Shown here: positions 56,188 to 64,000 of the stretch, in pieces
Numbering within the stretch: the first letter of the stretch is position 1
Layout: each line of letters starts with the position of its first letter
Assembly (NCBI RefSeq): GCF_011603255.1
Contig: NZ_JAANCM010000011.1
Coordinates: 142,419 to 206,418, forward strand
Direction: 5' to 3'
DNA: 64,000 nucleotides
From: Ferranicluibacter rubi
Lineage (GTDB): Bacteria; Pseudomonadota; Alphaproteobacteria; Rhizobiales; Rhizobiaceae
The notes under the pieces: model-generated
Database searches by the model: none
What the model saw: only the letters and a program-made list of their open reading frames with translations
Told to the model about the DNA's origin: nothing
Position numbers and translations under genes: made by a program

Positions 56188-57408
56188 TCAATCCCGCAGG
56201 GCGCGGAGAAGGTTCTGCGTCGGCTGGCCGTCCGGGGTCATGCCCTTGCGGTTCTGGAAGGCCTGGATCGCGGCCTTGGAACCGGAGCCGAAATTGCCAT
56301 CCACCTCGCCGTCGTAATAGCCAAGTTCCTTGAGGCGCGACTGCAGTTCGAACTTCTGCTTGACGTCCAGCGTGCCGTCCGGCCGGCTCCAGGCCTGCTG
56401 CATGCCGCCATAGCCGGCAATTTCGTCGGCAAGAAGACCAACGCCGAGGGCGTAGGAGTCGGAGGCGTTGTAGCGCTTGATGACGGAAAAATTCTTGGTC
56501 ATCAGGAAGCCCGGGCTGCCGCTGCCGCCTGGCATCTTCAGCGTGGCGCGGATGTTGCCGTCGCGGAAGCCCTTGCCGTTCGGACGGGTGAAGCCGAGTG
56601 CCGCCCACTGCTTCAGCGTTTTCGTCTGGCCCTGCAGATCGGAGCCGCCGGCGGGCACCGCCGTCTCGTAGCCCCAGGTCATGCCCGGCTGCCAGCCGTT
56701 CTTCTTCAGGAGGTTGGCGGCGGTCGCCAGCGCATCGGGGATCGAGTTCCAGATATCGCGATGGCCGTTGCCGTCCGCATCGATCGCATAGAGCAGGTAG
56801 CTCGTGGGAATGAACTGCGTGTGGCCCATGGCGCCGGCCCAGGAGCCGTTGAGTTCGCGTGGGCTCACATCGCCCGACTGCAGGATCTTCAGCGCGGCGA
56901 TCAGCTGAGTCTTGGCGAATTTCGCCCGCTTCGGATCGGCATAGGCAAGGGTGGCCAGCGCTCGCGGCACGTAATGCAGCCGGTCGTCCTTCTCCAGGAC
57001 AGCGCCGTAATTGGACTCCATCGACCAGATGGCGAGCAGCACGTTGCGATCGACGCCGAAGTGCTTCTCGATCGCATCCAGCGTGCGGCGGTGCTTCACC
57101 GACATTTCCTGGCCGACCTTCTGCGTGTAGGGGTTCACGCGGCTGTCGATATATTCCCAGATCTTGTGCTTGAATTCCGGCTGGTAATTGGCCTTCTCGA
57201 TCACGGTCTCATCGGGCGTCTTCACGCCGGCAAAGGCCTTGCGATAGGTGCTCTCGGAGATGCCAGCCTTGGCGGCCGTCGGATAGAAACCGTTGATCCA
57301 TGTCTGGAAGCCGGCATCGGCGAAAGCGGGCGTGGTGGCGAGGAACGCGGCGGCGGCAAAAAAGGCGGCGCGGAGGCGGCGGCGAAGGGGCAGACTGTTG
57401 CTGTTCAT
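56188..57408 (-). CDS. Lytic murein transglycosylase (MltB-like) with peptidoglycan-binding domain
   Basis: A 406-residue periplasmic enzyme cleaving glycan strands of peptidoglycan. The signal peptide ends at AFA (residue 30). The catalytic Glu131 is in LAIWSMESNYGAV, followed by MGHTQFIPTSY typical of family 3 (MltB) transglycosylases. The C-terminal 60 residues form a PG_binding_1 domain (LQSRLKELGYYDGEVDGNFG). ATG 57408 places the signal peptide at the N-terminus; a longer frame upstream has no conserved sequence. No lipobox, so it is soluble. Confidence 0.93.
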   Translation of the reverse strand: MNSNSLPLRRRLRAAFFAAAAFLATTPAFADAGFQTWINGFYPTAAKAGISESTYRKAFAGVKTPDETVIEKANYQPEFKHKIWEYIDSRVNPYTQKVGQEMSVKHRRTLDAIEKHFGVDRNVLLAIWSMESNYGAVLEKDDRLHYVPRALATLAYADPKRAKFAKTQLIAALKILQSGDVSPRELNGSWAGAMGHTQFIPTSYLLYAIDADGNGHRDIWNSIPDALATAANLLKKNGWQPGMTWGYETAVPAGGSDLQGQTKTLKQWAALGFTRPNGKGFRDGNIRATLKMPGGSGSPGFLMTKNFSVIKRYNASDSYALGVGLLADEIAGYGGMQQAWSRPDGTLDVKQKFELQSRLKELGYYDGEVDGNFGSGSKAAIQAFQNRKGMTPDGQPTQNLLRALRD

Positions 57409-57677
57409 CGGTCTGTCGTTTCCGTAATCTCGGTCTCGCGCGTCGGGGCCGACGGGCGAGACATCACTGTACCATTCCAGAACCGTCCCATCTTGCGCTG
57501 CCGGTGACGGATCCGACGAGTGCCGGCTCTGCTGTGAGGGCCGGTTTGAGGAAGAGTATCGAAATGAGGTCAACAAGTTCTTTACCATGCCGAAGGACTT
57601 GCGTCTTCCTTAGGGAAAAAATAGCCTCTTACCCCTAGATACGTTCACGTTCTTGTGACGCGCATGTTGCATGTTCA

Positions 57678-57723
57678 CCGGGCATTCACCCGGGGTCGTG
57701 CATCTAGGCGGTGCATGCACGAC
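57678..57723. repeat. Paired hairpins in the galU upstream region
   Basis: CCGGG-CATTCA-CCCGG (57678-57693) is followed one base later by GTCGTGCAT / ATGCACGAC (57695-57703 and 57715-57723). Both arms are perfect. They lie in a 580-base region without genes between the transglycosylase and galU. Function unknown. Confidence 0.55.
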
Positions 57724-57920
57724 GCTCCTTTCGGGCCGACTTTTGGTGGCTGGACGTCGACGCTCTGGAAACTGCGGGGAAGTCCGATAGATCCATGTCA
57801 TCCGTCGCCGGGCTTGGGGGAGAGGTGCGCAGCAATTGCGGGGAAACGGAGTTGCCACGAACGAGAACATCGGGATCGACGTTCATTTTAAGCCGGTTTC
57901 CGGTAAGACGACATCACGCC

Positions 57921-57952
57921 ACGGTGGATCAGCGATCGTTGATCCCCACCGT
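57921..57952. repeat. Large inverted repeat just before galU
   Basis: ACGGTG-GATCA pairs with TGATC-CC-CACCGT around a GCGATCGT centre, ending 35 bases before the galU start. It may be an operator or a leader hairpin. Confidence 0.6.
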
Positions 57953-57987
57953 CCATTTTAAAGAATGACTGAGAACTGGAGATATTG

Positions 57988-58869
57988 ATGAGTGAGAAGC
58001 GTAAGGTCCGAAAGGCCGTCTTTCCTGTTGCCGGCCTCGGCACGCGTTTTCTGCCCGCCACCAAGGCTGTCCCGAAGGAAATGCTGACGGTCGTCGACAA
58101 GCCGGTCATCCAGTATGTCGTCGATGAGGCGATCGAAGCCGGTATCGAGCACCTGATCTTCGTGACGGGTCGCGGCAAGGGCGTCATCGAAGACTATTTC
58201 GACATTCAGACCGAGCTCGAGCAGACGCTGCGCGAGCGCAACAAGACTGCCGAGCTGACGCTGCTCGCCGACATTCTGCCGAAGGCCGGCATGGCCAGCT
58301 TTACCCGCCAGCAGGCGCCGCTTGGTCTTGGTCATGCCGTTTGGTGCGCCCGCGATATCGTCGGTGACGAACCCTTCGCGGTTCTCCTGCCCGACATGAT
58401 CATGCGCGGCGAAAAAGGCTGCCTCAAGGGTATGGTCGAGCTGTACGAGCAGAGCGGCGGCAACGTGCTCGCCGTGGAGGAATGTGCGCCGGAAGTGGCC
58501 CACAAGTACGGCATCGTCGGCGTCGGCGAGACGATCGGCGAAGGCTTCGCCATCAACGCCATGGTCGAGAAGCCGGCCGCCGGCACCGCCCCGTCCAACT
58601 ACTTCATTAACGGCCGCTACATCCTGCAGCCGGAGATCTTCAATATCCTGGAAACGCAGGAGCGCGGCGCCGGCAACGAGATCCAGCTGACCGACGGGAT
58701 GCTGAAGCTCCTGAAGAGCCAGGACTTCGCCGGCTACGTCTTCCGCGGCGAAACCTACGACTGCGGCGCCAAGGATGGCTTCATCCTCGCCAACGTCGCT
58801 TTCGCACTGTCGCGCGACGATATCCGCGGCTCGGTCGAAGGTCCCCTCAAGGCCCTTCTCGCCCGCTGA
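57988..58869 (+). CDS. galU: UTP-glucose-1-phosphate uridylyltransferase
   Basis: A 293-residue enzyme making UDP-glucose for exopolysaccharide, cyclic glucan and lipid synthesis. The nucleotide loop [22 protein letters not shown], the metal-binding VLLPDMI segment, FVTGRGKG and the C-terminal [10 protein letters not shown] lysine region are intact. ATG 57988 is preferred over TTG 57985 and follows GGAGA. It is monocistronic with a strong terminator. It uses the glucose-1-phosphate produced by Pgm and GlgP elsewhere in the window. Confidence 0.97.
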   Translation: MSEKRKVRKAVFPVAGLGTRFLPATKAVPKEMLTVVDKPVIQYVVDEAIEAGIEHLIFVTGRGKGVIEDYFDIQTELEQTLRERNKTAELTLLADILPKAGMASFTRQQAPLGLGHAVWCARDIVGDEPFAVLLPDMIMRGEKGCLKGMVELYEQSGGNVLAVEECAPEVAHKYGIVGVGETIGEGFAINAMVEKPAAGTAPSNYFINGRYILQPEIFNILETQERGAGNEIQLTDGMLKLLKSQDFAGYVFRGETYDCGAKDGFILANVAFALSRDDIRGSVEGPLKALLAR

Positions 58870-58890
58870 TCGATCGATACCGAACAAAAG

Positions 58891-58921
58891 AGCCGCGTTG
58901 CATCAGCAGCGCGGCTTTTTT
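58891..58921 (+). terminator. Terminator after galU
   Basis: An 11-pair AGCCGCGTTGC / GCAGCGCGGCT stem (one T/G pair) with an ATCA loop, followed by six T. Confidence 0.9.
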
Positions 58922-58996
58922 CGTTTCGGGACGGGTGTCGTCTGTTTTTTGCCGCATTGTCCGACGCCGAAGCGATTCCGCGTCGGCTGGAAATGC

Positions 58997-60517
58997 TTAG
59001 CGCCGCAGCGTCAGCCCGACGCCGATCCGGGCGACGGAGGTGGCTTGCCCGCGGTCCGGTGTCGTCCGCTCGTAGCTGACATCGCCGGTCAGTGCGAGAT
59101 AGCGGTTGATGTCGTAGGTGAGGCCGGCGCCTGTCAGCCAGACCTTCGTATCCGACGAGGCGCTGCCGGAGGGATAGTTGCGGAAGGTCAGGCTGTTGGA
59201 GAGCCGCGCCACGAGGGCCGAGCGGAGTTCGTGCGTGACCCGGCTCGACAGCGTATAGGCGAGCGCGCCGCTTTCGCCCGAGGTGGTGGAGGGCTCCAGC
59301 GTCGTGGATAGGCCGGTCATGACATCCGTGCCGCGCTGCGGCGACCAGTTGATGAGACCGTCGATGGTGGCGCCGTTCAGGTTCTTCAGCCGCGCGTCGT
59401 CGAAGCGGTAGGTGTTGTAGCCGAGCGCCAGCTCGCCCTTCAGCTTCTCGCCGAGATCGGCTTCCACCCCGGCGCGGCCGGAATAGGTCTTGTAGGATCG
59501 GCTGTAACCCAGGCTGTCTGAGCGCAGCTCATAGACGCCCCGGCCGATGGAGGCTTCGAGGAAGGGGATGAGGGCCGGCGACAGCTCGTAGCCGATGCGC
59601 GTCGTCAGCGTGCCGACATCGCGGTTGCGGTCTTTCTGCGACAGCGTGGTGCCGTCGGAGAGATCGACATCGGAATAGGTCAGGCGGTTGACATCGACCT
59701 TGGCCGAGCCGCGCAGGATGCCGAAATCGTGCTCGATGCCGGCGCCGAGCGAATACTGGTTGACGCCGGCCTGCGTTTCCGCGCCGTTGATCGCGTTCGG
59801 GTCCGTCGCATCCTCGCGGTCGAAGCTATAGCCGGCGCGAAGCGTCGCCATCGTGTCGTGGCTGATATCGAGCCGCAAGGCGCCGTCGATGTCGGCCCGC
59901 GGCTTGGTTTCGCCAGTGCCGGAGAGGTTGCGCTGCCAGTAGCCCTCGCCGGTGATGCTCAGCTGGTGGCGGGACCAGTCGGAGGTCAGCGTGCCCTTGA
60001 GGCCGGTTTCGGTATAGGTGCGCCGCTCGCGGCTGTCGCCGCTGCGTGTCGTCTCCGAGTTCACCGTCTGGCCGATCGAGGGTTTGAGGGTGAAGGTTCC
60101 GAGCGGGATGCCGGGCACGTCGTCATCGTCGGCGAGCGCCGATTTCAGGCCATCGACGCCGGTTTCCCGCAAGTTGGACCGGATCAGGTCTTGATCGCGC
60201 AGCAGCCCGCCGCCGACCACGGCGTCATCGCCGATGGCGCCGGTGATATCGGCGTCACCGGTTGCCGTCGGCGCGCCGCCCGCTATGGGCACGGCCGCTG
60301 CGGCCGCGCCGGCCGCCTGTGGGCTGAGTGTTCCCGAGGTCGGATCCTGCGGTCCTGCAAGGTCGGTATCGCCTGCGTCATCCTCCACCGCCTGCGCCCG
60401 GGCGGTGCCGGGCAGGGCAAGCGATGTGAGGCAGACGGAAAGGAGCAAAATGGCCATGGCGGCACGAGCGGGCCGAACGGCACGCGCATCAGTGTCCGGG
60501 AGGTGAGAAGGCGCCAT
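58997..60517 (-). CDS. Outer-membrane beta-barrel protein
   Basis: About 506 residues. A signal peptide (MAILLLSVCLTSLALPGTARA) is followed by an acidic/Ala-rich linker of about 90 residues and a C-terminal domain from about 130 made of alternating amphipathic strands (TLKPSIGQTVNS, TLRAGYSFDRED, RIGVGLTLRR), as in BBP2-type outer-membrane beta-barrel proteins of rhizobia. It ends in Arg, not the Phe preferred by the Bam machinery. ATG 60517 is chosen over the upstream TTG, but a start nearer the signal peptide (60457) is possible. Role unknown. Confidence 0.75.
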   Translation of the reverse strand: MAPSHLPDTDARAVRPARAAMAILLLSVCLTSLALPGTARAQAVEDDAGDTDLAGPQDPTSGTLSPQAAGAAAAAVPIAGGAPTATGDADITGAIGDDAVVGGGLLRDQDLIRSNLRETGVDGLKSALADDDDVPGIPLGTFTLKPSIGQTVNSETTRSGDSRERRTYTETGLKGTLTSDWSRHQLSITGEGYWQRNLSGTGETKPRADIDGALRLDISHDTMATLRAGYSFDREDATDPNAINGAETQAGVNQYSLGAGIEHDFGILRGSAKVDVNRLTYSDVDLSDGTTLSQKDRNRDVGTLTTRIGYELSPALIPFLEASIGRGVYELRSDSLGYSRSYKTYSGRAGVEADLGEKLKGELALGYNTYRFDDARLKNLNGATIDGLINWSPQRGTDVMTGLSTTLEPSTTSGESGALAYTLSSRVTHELRSALVARLSNSLTFRNYPSGSASSDTKVWLTGAGLTYDINRYLALTGDVSYERTTPDRGQATSVARIGVGLTLRR

Positions 60518-60614
60518 GGGCCAGGTCCGCAAGCTCGAAGCAATTGTTTCGCAATCGTAAACGCTTGTGGTTAACCAATCCTTATCTGCAGGCTTCCTCG
60601 CTTAAGCTTTCGGC

Positions 60615-61082
60615 TCAGGCGGCTGTGGCTTCTTCCACGAGAAGCCGCTGGCCATCTGCGGAGACGACGCGGACGCGGGCGCCGGTCGGCAGGTCGGGGC
60701 CGCTGACGGGCCATGTCGTGTCGCCGAGGCGAACGCGGCCCCGCCCTTCGGCGATCGGTTCCTCAAGGATGGCCGTGCGACCGATGAGGCTGCGTCCGCG
60801 CTGGTTCAAGAGCGGCGTGTCGGAGGGGTGATCGAAGCGCGCCAGCAGGCGGCGGCCGACGACCACGGAGACGACGGAGAGGATGGCGAACAGCGGTAGC
60901 TGCACATGCCAGCCGAAGACGTCAGCATTCCAGAAGATCAGCGCCAGCGCGCCGGTGACGATCGCCGCCATGCCGATCCAGACGAGGAAGACGCCGGGAA
61001 CGAAGATTTCAGCCGCGAGCAGCACAAGGCCGAGCACCCACCAGGCCCAAGGGCCGAGTTCCTCGATGACGCGCGCAACCAT
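60615..61082 (-). CDS. NfeD-family membrane protein
   Basis: A 155-residue short-form NfeD protein with two to three N-terminal membrane helices (WAWWVLGLVLLAAEIFVPG, then VTGALALIFW, then FAILSVVSVVVG) and a C-terminal OB-fold (LIGRTAILEEPIAEGRGRVRLGDTTWPV). NfeD proteins work with SPFH proteins in membrane quality control. Its ATG overlaps the stop of the SPFH gene by one base, a coupled pair. Confidence 0.92.
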   Translation of the reverse strand: MVARVIEELGPWAWWVLGLVLLAAEIFVPGVFLVWIGMAAIVTGALALIFWNADVFGWHVQLPLFAILSVVSVVVGRRLLARFDHPSDTPLLNQRGRSLIGRTAILEEPIAEGRGRVRLGDTTWPVSGPDLPTGARVRVVSADGQRLLVEEATAA

Positions 61083-62110
61083 CAGACGCCGGTCCGCGGC
61101 GGGGCGAAGGGCGAGGGGGTGTTCGGTGCGCTCGGGGGCACGGATCGCGTCGAGCCGCGCGGACGTTCCGGTGCGGTCGGGACGTCGCCGAAGACCTCGC
61201 GGGCGATGGCGCCGATGCCGCCGAGCGAGCCGATGAGCGCGGAGGCTTCCATCGGCATCAGCACGATCTTCGAATTCGGCGCGGTGCCGATCGCGGCGAT
61301 GGCTTCGGTGTATTTCTGGGCGACGAAGTAGTTGATGGCCTGCACATCGCCGGCCGCGATCGCCTCGGAGACCATGCGGGTCGCCTTCGCTTCGGCCTCG
61401 GCCAGGCGTTCGCGCGCCTCGGCATCCCGAAACGCCGCCTCGCGCTGGCCTTCGGCCTGAAGGATCGCCGATTGCTTGGCGCCTTCGGCGCGCAAGATCT
61501 GCGCATTGCGCGAGCCCTCCGCTTCCAGCACCTGCGCGCGCTTTTCGCGCTCCGCCTTCATCTGGCGCGCCATCGCATCCACGAGGTCCTTCGGCGGCTG
61601 GATGTCCTTGATCTCGACGCGGGTGACCTTGATGCCCCAGGGCCCGACCGCCTCGTCCACCACGCGGAGCAGCTGATCGTTGATCTTGTCGCGGTTGGAC
61701 AAGAGCTCGTCCAGATCCATCGAGCCCATGACGGAGCGGATATTGGTCATGGTGAGGTTGAGAATCGCGCTCTGAAGATTGGAGACCTGATAGGCCGCCT
61801 CCGCCGCGTTCAGCACCTGATAGAAGGCGACGGCATCGGCCGAGCAGCTGGCATTGTCCTTGGTGATGACCTCCTGGGTCGGCACATCCAGCACCTGCTC
61901 CATCACGTTCATGCGCGCGCCGACACGGTCGATGAAGGGAATGATCAGGTTCAGACCGGGCTCCAGCGTGCGCGTATAGCGGCCGAAGCGTTCGATCGTA
62001 TGGCGATAGCCTTGCGGGACCGTCTTAATGCCGGCGATGAGCACGAGGATGACCAGGACCGCAAAGGCCACCACAACGATATCGAATCCGCCCAAGATCA
62101 TCTCCTTCAT
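61082..62110 (-). CDS. SPFH / band 7 (QmcA/stomatin-like) protein
   Basis: A 342-residue membrane-anchored scaffold. One N-terminal helix ([17 protein letters not shown]) is followed by the band 7 domain ([23 protein letters not shown]) and a long Ala/Glu/Arg coiled coil (about 190-270). The C-terminal tail is Pro-rich. Partner of the NfeD gene that follows directly. Family members organise membrane microdomains and modulate proteases such as FtsH. Confidence 0.92.
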   Translation of the reverse strand: MKEMILGGFDIVVVAFAVLVILVLIAGIKTVPQGYRHTIERFGRYTRTLEPGLNLIIPFIDRVGARMNVMEQVLDVPTQEVITKDNASCSADAVAFYQVLNAAEAAYQVSNLQSAILNLTMTNIRSVMGSMDLDELLSNRDKINDQLLRVVDEAVGPWGIKVTRVEIKDIQPPKDLVDAMARQMKAEREKRAQVLEAEGSRNAQILRAEGAKQSAILQAEGQREAAFRDAEARERLAEAEAKATRMVSEAIAAGDVQAINYFVAQKYTEAIAAIGTAPNSKIVLMPMEASALIGSLGGIGAIAREVFGDVPTAPERPRGSTRSVPPSAPNTPSPFAPPRTGV

Positions 62111-62159
62111 CCACCAATTGGCCCCGGCTTAGCATGTCGGGGCGCGATGCGGAACCTTG

Positions 62160-62182
62160 CCGTTCCCGCGACGCGGGAACGG
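62160..62182. terminator. Hairpin between hemH and the SPFH gene
   Basis: A perfect 9-pair CCGTTCCCG / CGGGAACGG stem with a 5-base loop, 7 bases after the hemH stop. No T-run follows, so it may be a Rho-dependent or attenuating structure rather than an intrinsic terminator. Confidence 0.5.
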
Positions 62183-62188
62183 CGGAGA

Positions 62189-63280
62189 TTAGATGCTCGG
62201 TGCGCCCAGCACCCTGCCCAGCGAAACGGCCTCTGGTGCTGCCACATCCACCCAGCCGCCGAGTTCGCGGCACACGACATGTTCGAGGACACGCATGCCG
62301 TCGTCGCTGTCGTTCAGGCAGGGGATATGCGTGAACTTTTCGCCACCCGCATGGTGGAAGGTCTCGGCAGCCTCCACCGCGATTTCCTCGAGCGTTTCCA
62401 GACAGTCGGACACGAAGCCTGGGTTCATCACCGCGATCCGCTTGATGCCCTTCTGTCCGAGCGCCTCCACGGTCTTATCCGTATAGGGCTGCAGCCACTC
62501 TTCAGGGCCGAAGCGCGACTGGAAGGTCACCTGCAGCTTGTCCTTTGACCAGCCGAGCCTCTCGCGCAGCAGGCGCGCCGTCTTGTAGCACTGGCAGTGA
62601 TAGGGGTCGCCCTTCTTGAAGTAGGACTGGGGAATGCCGTGGAAGGAGGTGAGCACGACTTCCGGCTCCCAGTCCAGCGTCGCCAGATGCGTTTGGATCG
62701 AGTTCGCGAGGCTTTCGATATAGACCGGGTCGTCGTGATAAGGCGGAACGGTGCGCAGCGCCGGCTGCCAGCGGGACTTCAGCAATAGGCGAAAAGCCTC
62801 GTCGTTGACGGTGGCCGTCGTGGCGGCGGCATATTGCGGATAGAGCGGGAAGAGCAGGATCTTCTCGCAGCCGGCCTGCTTCAGCGCCTCCATGCGCTCC
62901 GGAATCGACGGCTGGCCGTAGCGCATGGCCCAGTCGACCACGAGATTGTCGTGACCGGCAAGGCTCGCCGCCATCTTCTCCGCCTGGCTGCGTGTGTAGG
63001 TGCGCAGATAGCTTTCGTTCAGATCCTTGTTCCAGATCGTCTCATAGGCCTTGCCCACCTTGGCGGGGCGCGTGTTGAGCACGATGCCGTAGAGGATCGG
63101 ATACCAGAACACGCGCGACCATTCGATGACGCGCTTGTCGCTCAGGAACTGCTTGAGATAGCGCCGCATGGACACCTTGTCGGTGCCATCAGGCGTGCCG
63201 AGATTGACCAGGAGGACGCCGACTTTTCCAAAGGCCACTTTCGGGTGGTCGGCGGGGAGGGGCGTGACGGTCATGTTCAT
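62189..63280 (-). CDS. hemH: Ferrochelatase
   Basis: A 363-residue enzyme inserting Fe2+ into protoporphyrin IX, the last step of haem synthesis. VGVLLVNLGTPDG opens the protein. LFPLYPQYAAATTA, TSFHGIPQSYFKKGDPYHCQC (metal-binding His) and NPGFVSDCLETLEEI with the conserved catalytic Glu region are intact. The start may be ATG 63280 or ATG 63274, and AGGA lies upstream. The SPFH-NfeD pair follows on the same strand after a hairpin. Confidence 0.96.
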   Translation of the reverse strand: MNMTVTPLPADHPKVAFGKVGVLLVNLGTPDGTDKVSMRRYLKQFLSDKRVIEWSRVFWYPILYGIVLNTRPAKVGKAYETIWNKDLNESYLRTYTRSQAEKMAASLAGHDNLVVDWAMRYGQPSIPERMEALKQAGCEKILLFPLYPQYAAATTATVNDEAFRLLLKSRWQPALRTVPPYHDDPVYIESLANSIQTHLATLDWEPEVVLTSFHGIPQSYFKKGDPYHCQCYKTARLLRERLGWSKDKLQVTFQSRFGPEEWLQPYTDKTVEALGQKGIKRIAVMNPGFVSDCLETLEEIAVEAAETFHHAGGEKFTHIPCLNDSDDGMRVLEHVVCRELGGWVDVAAPEAVSLGRVLGAPSI

Positions 63281-63355
63281 GGCGATGTCCTAGGCAAGAG
63301 ATGGAGACGCTACCCGGTACGGACGCGGCCTGCATCGGTTCACATCGCCTTATGT

Positions 63356-63389
63356 AAAACAAAAACCAGCCCGGGGAAGCCCGAGCCGG
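63356..63389 (-). terminator. Terminator downstream of the LysM gene
   Basis: A ten-pair GC-rich stem (63366-63389, two wobble pairs) followed on the minus strand by TTTTTGTTTTA. It lies about 180 bases past the LysM stop, leaving an unusually long untranslated 3' region. Confidence 0.78.
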
Positions 63390-63528
63390 TGCAATAGGAT
63401 GAGGCCGATTGTCTCATTGGCTGGCCGGATGGCGTTTGCCACGACGTGACGTTTGCTGAAAGCGCGGGGTCTGCGGGCTGTTGTCCCGCTTCGAAGGTCG
63501 GCCACGAAGCCTTCGTGTTCCACCGGGA

Positions 63529-63558
63529 CCACGCGGGCATCATTAGATGACCGCGTGG
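63529..63558. repeat. Hairpin just after the LysM gene
   Basis: CCACGCGG pairs with CCGCGTGG, with an inner TCAT / ATGA pairing. It starts 10 bases after the LysM stop on the minus strand and has no T-run. No coding sequence is convincing between here and hemH. Confidence 0.55.
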
Positions 63559-63567
63559 GAGACCCCG

Positions 63568-64000
63568 TCAGCGCGGCGGCAGGGTCAGTTCCGTGCCGAC
63601 ATGCAGCCTCTCGGGAACCGGATTGCCGTTCGCCCCGGCAATCGTCTTCCACTTTTCGCCATCGCCGTAGACGGACTTGGCGATGTCCCACAGCGTATCA
63701 CCCTTGACGACGACATGGCGGGTTTCGGCCGGTGCCGTGGCTGCTGGTTCCGGCGTGGCCGGTGCGGCTGCTGCGGGCTCTGTCGGTGCCGGTGTCGTTT
63801 CAGGCGCAGGCGTTGCAGGAGCGGGCGCTACCGGGGCGGCAGGTGTTGCAGGTTCAGGCGTTGCGGGTGCGGGGGCCGGTGCTGCCGGAGCCGTTTCAGG
63901 CGGCGTTGCTGGTGCCGCTGGGGCAGCCGGAGCCGCTGCAGGCGCCTGAGCCGTCGTCGTCGGGGTTGCGGCCGGCGGGGCGGCGGGGGCCTGCTTTGCC
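63568..64000 (-). CDS. LysM-domain protein, C-terminal part (continues beyond window)
   Basis: The last 144 codons of a gene entering from beyond the window end. The visible part begins with about 90 residues of Pro/Ala/Thr-rich linker, probably disordered. It ends in one LysM domain (HVVVKGDTLWDIAKSVYGDG, then ERLHVGTELTLPPR and TGA at 63568), which binds peptidoglycan glycan. LysM at the extreme C-terminus after a low-complexity linker is seen in several rhizobial envelope proteins. What the missing N-terminal part does cannot be told. Confidence 0.85.
   Translation of the reverse strand, partial: AKQAPAAPPAATPTTTAQAPAAAPAAPAAPATPPETAPAAPAPAPATPEPATPAAPVAPAPATPAPETTPAPTEPAAAAPATPEPAATAPAETRHVVVKGDTLWDIAKSVYGDGEKWKTIAGANGNPVPERLHVGTELTLPPR

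Noticed and set aside
63340..63543. 67-codon minus-strand frame after the LysM gene
   Set aside because: It runs through the terminator hairpin, lacks a ribosome-binding site and has no protein-like features.
63677..63949. Gly/Ala-repeat plus-strand frame at the window end
   Set aside because: Antisense of the Pro/Ala linker of the LysM protein; its repetitiveness is explained by that linker.

Overview
The window is a high-GC chromosomal stretch from an alphaproteobacterium, almost certainly a member of the Rhizobiaceae (Agrobacterium/Rhizobium/Ensifer/Shinella type). The evidence is the glgP-glgB-glgC-glgA-pgm operon order, a CpdR cell-cycle response regulator, a candidate alpha-r8/MmgR small RNA, EcfG (RpoE2)-type general stress promoters, a ROSE RNA thermometer before an Hsp20 gene, and a rhizobial-looking intergenic repeat. 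I cannot fix the genus from sequence alone. I see no rRNA operon, insertion sequence, prophage or CRISPR array. Most genes look like core or lineage-conserved genes.

Layout. 0-3.2 kb (+): the 3' end of glgX, a MaoC-like hydratase and a DUF2332 protein. 3.3-8.5 kb (-): heterotetrameric sarcosine oxidase soxBDAG, for one-carbon/glycine betaine catabolism. 8.9-10.3 kb (+): ribosomal protein S21 and a TPR lipoprotein. 10.4-19.5 kb (-): the glycogen operon glgP-B-C-A-pgm. 19.7-21 kb (-): a TadG-like von Willebrand protein. 21.2-28 kb (-): a three-gene set comprising a transglutaminase/DUF2126 putative amidoligase, a circularly permuted ATP-grasp/alpha-E protein and a transglutaminase, a predicted but poorly characterised peptide-ligation system. 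28.4-30.2 kb (-): ilvD.

30.5-37.4 kb holds treY (trehalose from maltodextrin), a phospholipase D family protein, an LPG-synthase-like membrane protein, an EEP phosphatase and two small proteins. Up to five transcription units here have GGAAC-N16/17-(C/T/G)GTT boxes typical of the EcfG general stress sigma factor, including a near-palindromic site that could fire in both directions. 37.5-40.6 kb: a cupredoxin, a BrnTA toxin-antitoxin remnant with a doubly broken toxin and an intact antitoxin, tRNA-Val(GAC), cpdR and an N-formylglutamate amidohydrolase. 40.6-45.1 kb: the candidate MmgR sRNA, hisN, an alpha/beta hydrolase, an orphan terminator suggesting another sRNA, the heat-shock Hsp20 unit and a threonine aldolase.

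45.7-53.3 kb (+): glutamate synthase gltB and gltD with a pyruvyl-transferase-like gene between them. 53.4-54.6 kb: a divergent HxlR regulator/azoreductase pair. 54.6-57.4 kb (-): an SGNH/DUF459 protein and a lytic transglycosylase. 58-58.9 kb (+): galU. 59-63.3 kb (-): an outer-membrane beta-barrel protein, NfeD and SPFH partners, and ferrochelatase. The window ends in the 3' part of a LysM protein (-).

Functionally the window links storage carbon (glycogen synthesis and breakdown, maltodextrin-to-trehalose conversion, UDP-glucose supply), nitrogen assimilation (GOGAT) and stress adaptation (EcfG boxes, heat-shock promoter plus RNA thermometer, sRNA). Coordinates, reading frames, motifs and inverted repeats were read directly. 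Family names rest on motif recognition without database searches, and promoter and sRNA identities are consensus matches, not experimental facts.
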